19,609 nucleotides of DNA from JAZGAE01 sp036475545 (GTDB lineage Bacteria; Pseudomonadota; Alphaproteobacteria; DATDPM01), in NCBI GenBank assembly GCA_036475545.1, contig JAZGAE010000009.1:1-19609 (forward strand), given 5' to 3'. Below the pieces are notes generated by a model. The model ran no database searches. It was not told the origin of the DNA and saw only the letters and a list, made by a program, of their open reading frames with translations. Position numbers and translations under genes: made by a program. Of the stretch, positions 15,173-19,609 are shown in pieces (within the stretch, counting starts at the first letter, position 1; every line of letters starts with the position of its first letter).

Positions 15173-15445
15173 CCAGTGTTCTCTCCCTTGTACAGCGCGA
15201 TGTTCTCGATGCGGCGGATCAGGCCCTCGCCGGGATCACGCTGACTCTTCTCGTGGTAGACCCAGTGCTTGCCCGACTCCTCGGGGCGCTCGGTGCTTGC
15301 CCGACTCCTCGGGCCGCTCGGCCAGTTCCCGCGTCCAGGCCTCGATCCGCTGCATTTCCGCCGCGTTGAGCCCGCCGCGGACGACGACGTAGCCGTCCCT
15401 GTGAAAATCCCTGACCTGTTGATCGTTGAGAATCGGAATTCTGAG
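15173..15445 (-). pseudogene. Truncated, frameshifted N-terminus of a second PhyH-family gene
   Basis: Read leftwards, the sequence encodes RIPILNDQQVRDFHRDGYVVV, then LNAAEMQRIEAWTRELAERPEESGKH. At that point a 28-bp tandem duplication shifts the frame. Past the duplication, in the original register, it continues HWVYHEKSQRDPGEGLIRR then IENIALYKGENTG, and stops abruptly at the ribosome binding site of the intact phyH. The blocks match the intact neighbour (xFxxDGxVVLxG; YYEKS; VRVEN), so this is the first ~90 residues of a paralogue whose catalytic C-terminus is gone. A GGGAGG lies upstream at 15453-15458, and CTC (15443-15445) sits where an ATG would be expected, so the start codon may also be lost. 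The intact phyH appears to have replaced its 3' part. Confidence 0.75.
15265..15320. repeat. 28-bp tandem duplication inside the PhyH remnant
   Basis: Positions 15265-15292 and 15293-15320 are adjacent copies of a 28-bp unit differing at one base (G/C at the 22nd position of each copy). Because 28 is not a multiple of three, the duplication breaks the reading frame of the PhyH remnant between its GKH and WVYHEKS residues. Confidence 0.95.
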
Positions 15446-15693
15446 CGTGTGCCGCCTCCCGTTATGGCAATTCGCCGGTAAAATCCGACCCCCTCGCGGC
15501 AGCGCTCAGGGCCGAGCCACGGCGAAAATTCCCGCGGGAGCCTAACAAGGTTCCCCCCTCCGCCCTTTGATCTCGATCAAGTGGACCTTCTTTTCCCGGC
15601 TTCGGCCACGAAGGCGCCCACGAGGCCGGCCCGCGCCGCCGCGGCCGCCCGCTTCATGCCGGCGGGACGGAACGGGTCTCGGGAAAATCCGGG
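15446..15693. other. Intergenic region carrying an FNR-type box
   Basis: About 250 bp between the PhyH remnant and the small membrane-protein gene. It holds the FNR-type box described separately. On the minus strand a 26-codon frame (ATG at 15658, ending at 15581) is rich in Ala and Arg with no recognisable similarity, and I do not call it a gene. Confidence 0.4.
15567..15580 (-). promoter_or_regulatory. FNR/Anr-type box upstream of the PhyH genes
   Basis: TTGATCTCGATCAA is a second perfect TTGAT-N4-ATCAA box, centred at 15573.5. With class II FNR geometry, transcription to the left would start near 15532 and the -10 hexamer would be at 15544-15539, where the minus strand reads TAGGCT, keeping the three most conserved -10 bases (T, A, final T). 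The predicted leader to the degraded start of the PhyH remnant is about 86 nt; the intact phyH starts 406 nt from the box. The box is certain as sequence; regulation is inferred. Confidence 0.7.
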
Positions 15694-15936
15694 CTAAGGC
15701 GAGCCCTCGCGGCTCGGTCCGCGGATCTTCTTCCACCACCGGCGCGAGCGCCGCCACAGCTCGCGTATCCAGGGCACGTCGAAGAGCACGACGATGATGC
15801 CGAGCGGGATCATCCAATAGCCGAGCACGGGCAGGAAGCCGAAGAAGCCGGCGACGACGAGGACGAGGCCGACGGCGATCCGGGTGAGCCTGGGGGCGGT
15901 GAGTACCGCCTTGTAAACCTGGTTGGGCCTTTTCAT
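15694..15936 (-). CDS. Small two-helix membrane protein of unknown function
   Basis: An 80-residue protein starting at MKRPNQVYKA (ATG 15936); the longer open frame to 16122 is Arg-rich and unlike a protein. Two hydrophobic segments, about 18-35 and 40-53, with the turn FLPVLGYWMIPLG between them, are followed by a Trp/Arg-rich cytoplasmic-type tail (WIRELWRRSRRWWKKIRG). The Gly/Pro-punctuated double helix resembles small conserved inner-membrane proteins of Proteobacteria, but I cannot name the family with certainty. There is no strong Shine-Dalgarno. It is divergent from dtd across a 256-bp gap. The positive-inside tail suggests both termini are cytoplasmic. Confidence 0.6.
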   Translation of the reverse strand: MKRPNQVYKAVLTAPRLTRIAVGLVLVVAGFFGFLPVLGYWMIPLGIIVVLFDVPWIRELWRRSRRWWKKIRGPSREGSP

Positions 15937-16125
15937 CAGCGGACCTTGCGCGCCTTGCCGGCTTCCCGGCCCATCCATTAACGGAAACCGGCCGCGCCGT
16001 CCATCCCGCCTCGAAGCGAACGAATCCCACTTCATTCGCAGGCGCGATCGCCTCCGCGCCCGGCAACATGGACATGCCTCGGTGGGGACTCCTGGTCGCC
16101 GTCCTGTCACCCGCGGCCGCAACCG

Positions 16126-16150
16126 CCCTTGAGCGAAGGGGCCTCAAGGG
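16126..16150. repeat. 8-bp perfect inverted repeat upstream of dtd
   Basis: CCCTTGAG (16126-16133) and CTCAAGGG (16143-16150) form a perfect stem with a 9-nt loop, ending 42 nt before the dtd start in the divergent gap. It could be an operator or a leader hairpin; nothing else in the sequence decides between these. Confidence 0.4.
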
Positions 16151-16192
16151 GTATCGGTTCAACGGGCGCAAGACACAAGGGGGGGATCGGCC

Positions 16193-16636
16193 ATGAAAGC
16201 GCTGTTGCAGCGCGTCAGCGAAGCGAGCGTGGCCGTCGATGATCGGGTGATCGGCGAGATCGGGCCGGGGCTGATGGTGCTCTTGTGCGTCGAGGAGGGC
16301 GACGGCGAGGCGGAGGCCGAATACCTGGCCCGCAAGATCGCGAACCTGCGCATCTTCGAGGACGAGGCCGGCAAGATGAACCGCTCGGTCCTGGACGTGG
16401 CCGGCGGCGTGCTCGCCGTGAGCCAGTTCACCCTTTGCGCCGACCTGAGCAAGGGCAACCGCCCGGGCTTTTCCGGCGCCGCAGACCCCGACGCGGCCAG
16501 GGACCTCTACGCGCGTTTCTGCGCCCTCATGGCGGGCCACGGCGTGCCCGTGCAAACGGGTGAGTTCGCCGCCCACATGGCGGTGAAGCTCGTCAACGAC
16601 GGGCCCGTCACCATCTGGATGGACACGCGGGGCTGA
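16193..16636 (+). CDS. dtd: D-aminoacyl-tRNA deacylase
   Basis: Dtd hydrolyses D-aminoacyl-tRNA (and mischarged Gly-tRNA) and so keeps D-amino acids out of protein. The 147-residue product has the exact family length and begins with the usual MKALLQRVSEASV. Both signature motifs are present: SQFTL (residues 77-81) and the C-terminal NxGPVT as NDGPVT (135-140), which together form the D-amino-acid-selective pocket at the dimer interface. A GGGGGGA run about 8 nt upstream of the ATG serves as ribosome binding site. It is a single gene, convergent with the Mth938-domain gene. Identification is firm. Confidence 0.96.
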   Translation: MKALLQRVSEASVAVDDRVIGEIGPGLMVLLCVEEGDGEAEAEYLARKIANLRIFEDEAGKMNRSVLDVAGGVLAVSQFTLCADLSKGNRPGFSGAADPDAARDLYARFCALMAGHGVPVQTGEFAAHMAVKLVNDGPVTIWMDTRG

Positions 16637-16693
16637 CCCGGGGGCGCGTCATGGACTGCCTGCGCCGGATCGCAAACGCCCCTTAGGATCACG

Positions 16694-16722
16694 CGCCCCG
16701 GCGCAGGACGGCGCGCGGGGCG
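16694..16722. terminator. G+C-rich hairpin between convergent genes
   Basis: CGCCCC (16694-16699) and GGGGCG (16717-16722) enclose further GCGC pairing, between the ends of dtd and the Mth938-domain gene. Its position suits a bidirectional terminator, but there is no T-run on either strand. Confidence 0.3.
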
Positions 16723-16738
16723 AAGTCCGGTATCGCGG

Positions 16739-17113
16739 TCAACAGGTCGAGTGGAAGAGGCCGCCGACGCGCTCCTTCTCGGCCAGCTCGTTGTAGAGAC
16801 GAACCGCCTCCTCGGTCTGGAGCACGTGCGCGCGGACGCCCCGCGCCTTCAGCATCCGCAAGGTCTCGGGACAGACCTGAAGGCGCTCCAGGACCCCCTT
16901 CGAGAGCACCACTGCCGTGGCTCCGTGCTCCACGAGCTCCTCCACGTCGGCGGGCTGGATGCCCGGCACGTGGGCCGTGCCGGTCTCGCGCCAATCCCAC
17001 TCCCGTGCGCCTCCGGGAAACAGCTTGGCGTCCTTGAACCTGCCGCCCCCTTCCACTTCCAGGCTTCCCCACGACAACCGCGTGATGCGTGGGGACCGGG
17101 CTTGGTCTTGCAT
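16739..17113 (-). CDS. Mth938-domain protein
   Basis: A 124-residue protein of the Mth938-like family, related to the mitochondrial complex I assembly factor NDUFAF3; the bacterial role is not established. Seen almost end to end: ITRLSWGSLEVEG (10-22), FKDAKLFPGGAREWDWRETGT (26-46), HVPGIQPADVEELVEHGA (48-65), VVLSKGVLERLQV, and the C-terminal VGGLFHSTC. The start is ATG 17113, with GGAGG 9 nt upstream. The open frame runs on to 17446, but that part lies antisense to the UbiA gene and is not protein-like. It is in the same direction as, and 125 bp downstream of, the UbiA gene. Confidence 0.88.
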   Translation of the reverse strand: MQDQARSPRITRLSWGSLEVEGGGRFKDAKLFPGGAREWDWRETGTAHVPGIQPADVEELVEHGATAVVLSKGVLERLQVCPETLRMLKARGVRAHVLQTEEAVRLYNELAEKERVGGLFHSTC

Positions 17114-17238
17114 GGCGCATGCCTCCGCGTTGGCGGGACCTCGTGGGCCGGCGTGGCGGGCGGCCGCCGCGCCGCGGCGGCGATGACGAGCCGCCGAGCA
17201 CCGCCGGTTGCCGACTCCCGCTGGCTGCACGACCGGGT

Positions 17239-18204
17239 TTACGCGACCCAGACCCATCCGGCGAGCCATAAGGTTCCGGCCCCATGGATGGCCAGCGTAA
17301 TCTTTATGCTGCGGGTCAAGGCCAGCCGCCGGTCGTCGGTTCGGCCAATGCCCCGCGCCGCGGGAATCGAAGCCAGCCCAAGCGCCAGTGGAGCTGCGAT
17401 AGCGGCGACAGGAAGGAGGCCCGCGGCTATCGAGAGCATGACGCAACCCACGGCAAGGCCGTTGAGGGCCAGGTACACTCTCCCCGTCCCTCGTGGGCCC
17501 AAGCGTACCACGAGGGTTCGTCTGCCTGTTGCGCCATCGGCCTCGGCATCCGGGACCTCGTTGACGAGCAAGATGTTGGCCACCCAGAGGCTGACCGGGA
17601 GCGAGAGAAGCAAGGCCCCGGCTCCGAGAGAGCCGCTCTGTAGCCAGGCAGCGCCGGTCACCGGCAAAATCCCAAACCCGAGGCCCACCGCGGCTTCGCC
17701 GAGCCCGCGAGCGCTCAGCCGCATGGGGGGCATGGAATACAGGACTCCGAGGGTGGCTCCCGTCAGTCCGAACAAGACGACTCCAACCCCTTTGGCCGCG
17801 AAAAGAATGGCCCCGATTACGACCGCAATTGCGAACAGTATGACGGCCCAGCCCGTCATCTGGCTCGTCGTCATAGTGCCGTTCTGAATGAAACGGGAGC
17901 CGCCGGTATAGGGAGAGATGCGCTCGGGATTCACCCGATCGGTTCCGCAGATGTCGTCGTAGACGTCATTGATGACGTTCACCCCGGCATGCACGCAAAC
18001 CATGGCCGCAAGCGCCAGGCCGAAGGACCCGAGGTCAAGCTGCCCGCTTACCCGGTAGCCCCAGCCGGTGCCAAGAAGCACTGGCAAGACCGACGCCGGA
18101 AAGAACATCGGTCGCGTGGCCAGAAACAGAAGTCTTGCCGTCCGCAGGGCTGATCCGCCGTCACGGGCTGTACCGGATGGTTCCATGCCGGAGGTCGTCC
18201 TCAT
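17239..18204 (-). CDS. UbiA-family prenyltransferase, MenA-like
   Basis: An integral membrane enzyme that attaches a polyprenyl chain to an aromatic acceptor. The 321-residue product has about eight hydrophobic segments. Two Asp-rich prenyl-diphosphate/Mg sites are present: NVINDVYDD (Asn76, Asp80, Asp84) and NEVPDAEADGATGRRTL (Asp219, Asp223), with YSMPPMRLSARGLGE between them. NEVPDxxADxxxGRRTL is closer to MenA (1,4-dihydroxy-2-naphthoate prenyltransferase) than to UbiA proper, but related enzymes use other acceptors. GTG 18207, ATG 18204 and ATG 18186 are all possible starts; none has a strong Shine-Dalgarno, and 18204 is taken provisionally. No other menaquinone gene is in the window. 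Confidence 0.82.
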   Translation of the reverse strand: MRTTSGMEPSGTARDGGSALRTARLLFLATRPMFFPASVLPVLLGTGWGYRVSGQLDLGSFGLALAAMVCVHAGVNVINDVYDDICGTDRVNPERISPYTGGSRFIQNGTMTTSQMTGWAVILFAIAVVIGAILFAAKGVGVVLFGLTGATLGVLYSMPPMRLSARGLGEAAVGLGFGILPVTGAAWLQSGSLGAGALLLSLPVSLWVANILLVNEVPDAEADGATGRRTLVVRLGPRGTGRVYLALNGLAVGCVMLSIAAGLLPVAAIAAPLALGLASIPAARGIGRTDDRRLALTRSIKITLAIHGAGTLWLAGWVWVA

Positions 18205-18207
18205 CAC

Positions 18208-18479
18208 CGCTCACGAAGCTCGGCGGCTTCGCCCGCCGGAACGGGTCGGGCGGCCTATATGCCGACATTTCTCGGGCCCTGTCGATCACCGCAACGGTAG
18301 GCAAGCACTTCAAATCGAGCCCTTGTCACGTTTAGCAACTTTGGACGGAAGAGTCGTATAAGCCTGATTCGCTAATCGTTCGTTTCTTCGATGTTTTCTG
18401 GTTAGCCGTTCGCAGTCAGTGATTGCAGACTAAGATCGGTGTGACAGAGACTCCGGGTTGACGGTCATGCCGAGCGCTT
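18208..18479. other. Divergent intergenic region, UbiA / THEP1
   Basis: No gene is visible. Positions about 18300-18430 are clearly poorer in G+C than the surroundings and probably hold promoters for the two divergent genes. I could not find a convincing -35/-10 pair or a known operator. Confidence 0.4.
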
Positions 18480-18574
18480 GCGGAGAGCCCGCCTGCGGGC
18501 CGACCTGCCCACCGCACGGCTTCGGCAGGCGGGAGCCTCTTGCCTTCGGCGAAGCCAGGTCGGCGGAGAGCCCG
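18480..18574. repeat. Structured repeat with mutually exclusive hairpins upstream of the NTPase
   Basis: The 12-mer GCGGAGAGCCCG occurs at 18480-18491 and again at 18563-18574. Between them, CCCGCCTGC (18488-18496) pairs with GCAGGCGGG (18525-18533). Alternatively GCCGACCT (18499-18506) plus GGCTTC (18518-18523) pair with the continuous GAAGCCAGGTCGGC (18551-18564). The two foldings nest inconsistently and cannot both form. The block ends 3 nt before the AGGAGG of the NTPase gene. It could be a dispersed genomic repeat or a leader with alternative structures. Confidence 0.6.
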
Positions 18575-18585
18575 TTAGGAGGGAC

Positions 18586-19308
18586 ATGGCTACGTCTCAC
18601 GGTCGCCAACCCAAGCCGCACGTGCTGCTGCTCACGGGCGCGCCTGGCATCGGCAAGACCACGGTGATTCGGCGCGTCGCCGGGCAGCTCGAGGCGAAGG
18701 AGCTCCGAGGCTTTTACACGGAGGAAATCCGCGAGGGCGGCGAGCGTCGAGGCTTTCGGCTGGCGAGTTTCGAGGGGAAGGAGCGTGTCATCGCCCACGT
18801 GGCCTTTTCCAAGAGCCACCGGGTGGGCAAGTACGGCGTGGACGTGGCAACCCTGGACGCGGCGGCGTCGCTGCTTGCGCCCGACCCGGCCGCGAAAACC
18901 TACCTTGTGGATGAGATCGGCAAGATGGAGTGCCTCTCCGAGCGCTTCGTCGGCGCCATGCGCGCGTTGCTGGCGGGCCAAGCGCCCGTTGTGGCGACGG
19001 TCGGGCTGCGCGGCCGCGGCTTCATCGCCGAGGTCAAACGGTCGAAGGAGTGCCTTCTCTGGGAGGTGACGCACGCCAACCGGGACGAGCTTCCGGCCCG
19101 CATCGTGGCGTGGCTTGCGGAAGCCGGGTCTTCTGGACAACTTGGCCCGGCGACGACAGCGAAGCGAGGATCCCCCAAGCGGGTCCGCGTCTCGCTTACG
19201 GGGAGTTGCGGGATCTCCCCGCCGGAAAGGAAAGCGAAAACCGCCCGGGTATCGTTGTGGCGAGAGGGAGGCTACGGGTTGTCGAACTCGCGTTTCGGAC
19301 CGAGGTAA
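18586..19308 (+). CDS. THEP1-type nucleoside-triphosphatase with an odd C-terminal extension
   Basis: A P-loop NTPase of the THEP1 family, which hydrolyses NTPs in vitro; the cellular role is unclear. Seen: Walker A GAPGIGKTT (residues 18-26), the family segment LRGFYTEEIREGGERRGF (40-57), and Walker B TYLVDEIGKME (105-115). ATG 18586 is chosen because AGGAGGG lies just upstream; the open frame extends 36 codons further up, but those run through the structured repeat. Family members end near residue 180, after the AWLAEAG helix. The remaining ~60 residues are low-complexity, are encoded by hairpin-forming DNA, and overlap the convergent transporter gene by 37 bp, so the original stop was probably lost. 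Confidence 0.82.
   Translation: MATSHGRQPKPHVLLLTGAPGIGKTTVIRRVAGQLEAKELRGFYTEEIREGGERRGFRLASFEGKERVIAHVAFSKSHRVGKYGVDVATLDAAASLLAPDPAAKTYLVDEIGKMECLSERFVGAMRALLAGQAPVVATVGLRGRGFIAEVKRSKECLLWEVTHANRDELPARIVAWLAEAGSSGQLGPATTAKRGSPKRVRVSLTGSCGISPPERKAKTARVSLWREGGYGLSNSRFGPR
19162..19220. terminator. Two hairpins between the NTPase core and the NarK-type gene
   Basis: AAGCGAG (19162-19168) pairs with CTCGCTT (19191-19197), and GGGGAG (19200-19205) pairs with CTCCCC (19215-19220). They lie in the DNA that would encode the NTPase tail and just beyond the end of the convergent NarK-type gene. Such structure is typical of intergenic or terminator DNA. No T-run is present. Confidence 0.35.
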
Positions 19309-19609
19309 TACCACCAGTTCAGGACCAGGCAGACGACGTAATAGATGGCGAACCCGAAAAGCGCGTATTGCGGTGTCGCCGCGGTGATCTGCTCGCCGAA
19401 CACCTGAGGGATGATGAAGGCACCGTAGGCGGCCACCGCCGACGTCCAGCCGAGGGCTGGCCCCGCCTGTTCCTTGGGGAAGATCATGGCGATGGTGCGG
19501 AAGGTGGAGCCGTTGCCGATGCCGGTGCCGGCGAACAGCAACAGGAAGAGCACGAAGAACGGAACGAAGTATTCCTCCGGCGTCGCCGAAACGTAGGCGG
19601 CCTTCATGA
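19272..19609 (-). CDS. NarK-family nitrate/nitrite transporter, C-terminal part
   Basis: Partial gene; the N-terminal part lies beyond the right edge. The visible ~112 residues contain the family's hallmark C-terminal region: a transmembrane segment FFVLFLLLFAGTGIGNGSTFR with the nitrate signature GNGSTFR, then GWTSAVAAYGAFIIPQVFG, and the last helix ending NWWYYLGPKREFDNP. These match NarK/NasA transporters of the major facilitator superfamily. The Met at 19607 is probably internal. It converges on the NTPase gene. A nitrate/nitrite carrier fits a facultatively anaerobic life style and the FNR-type boxes elsewhere in the window, although its own promoter is not in view. Confidence 0.88.
   Translation of the reverse strand, partial: MKAAYVSATPEEYFVPFFVLFLLLFAGTGIGNGSTFRTIAMIFPKEQAGPALGWTSAVAAYGAFIIPQVFGEQITAATPQYALFGFAIYYVVCLVLNWWYYLGPKREFDNP

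Noticed and set aside
12014..15692. Insertion sequence or integrative element explaining the decayed genes
   Set aside because: No transposase, integrase, terminal inverted repeats or tRNA gene is visible; the debris looks like decay by small duplications and indels.
15542..16576. 344-codon minus-strand open frame spanning the small membrane protein and dtd
   Set aside because: It would be antisense to dtd and out of frame with the membrane protein; the C-terminal KKVHLIEIKGRRG looks protein-like but is unsupported by anything upstream.

Overview
The window looks like chromosomal DNA of a G+C-rich proteobacterium, most likely an alphaproteobacterium. The reasons are the slt / dapA / smpB neighbourhood, an Mth938-domain gene, FNR/Anr-type TTGAT-N4-ATCAA boxes and a NarK-type nitrate/nitrite transporter. 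The taxonomic call is an inference from gene content and composition only; there is no rRNA here.

Left part (1-5813), mostly housekeeping. smpB (trans-translation) and dapA (lysine/peptidoglycan precursor synthesis) run leftwards. A soluble lytic transglycosylase diverges from dapA and is followed 24 bp later by an alpha/beta hydrolase. A membrane-anchored SGNH hydrolase converges on that pair. The extreme left edge may hold a scrap of a PhyH-type oxygenase.

Middle (6172-12013): a three-gene tripartite efflux operon running rightwards: outer-membrane TolC-like lipoprotein, periplasmic adaptor of a reduced type with no visible lipoyl domain, and a heavy-metal-efflux-like RND pump. The substrate cannot be read from sequence.

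Accessory region (12014-15692): three intact, co-oriented (minus strand) non-haem Fe(II) oxygenase genes, two of the 2OG-Fe(II) type and one of the PhyH type. They are interspersed with three decayed gene fragments: a BtuF-like cobalamin-binding protein, an adrenodoxin-type [2Fe-2S] ferredoxin, and the N-terminus of a second PhyH oxygenase disrupted by a 28-bp tandem duplication. Two perfect FNR-type boxes (13952-13965 and 15567-15580) lie upstream of two of these transcription units at a geometry that fits class II FNR activation. This is the most interesting part of the window: O2-consuming enzymes apparently placed under an O2-sensing regulator, in a region undergoing gene decay.

Right part (15694-19609): a small two-helix membrane protein, dtd (D-aminoacyl-tRNA deacylase), an Mth938-domain protein, a MenA-like UbiA prenyltransferase, a THEP1-type NTPase preceded by a structured repeat and carrying an apparently read-through C-terminal tail, and the C-terminal end of a NarK-family transporter that runs off the window. 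No tRNA, rRNA, CRISPR array, transposase or integrase was seen.
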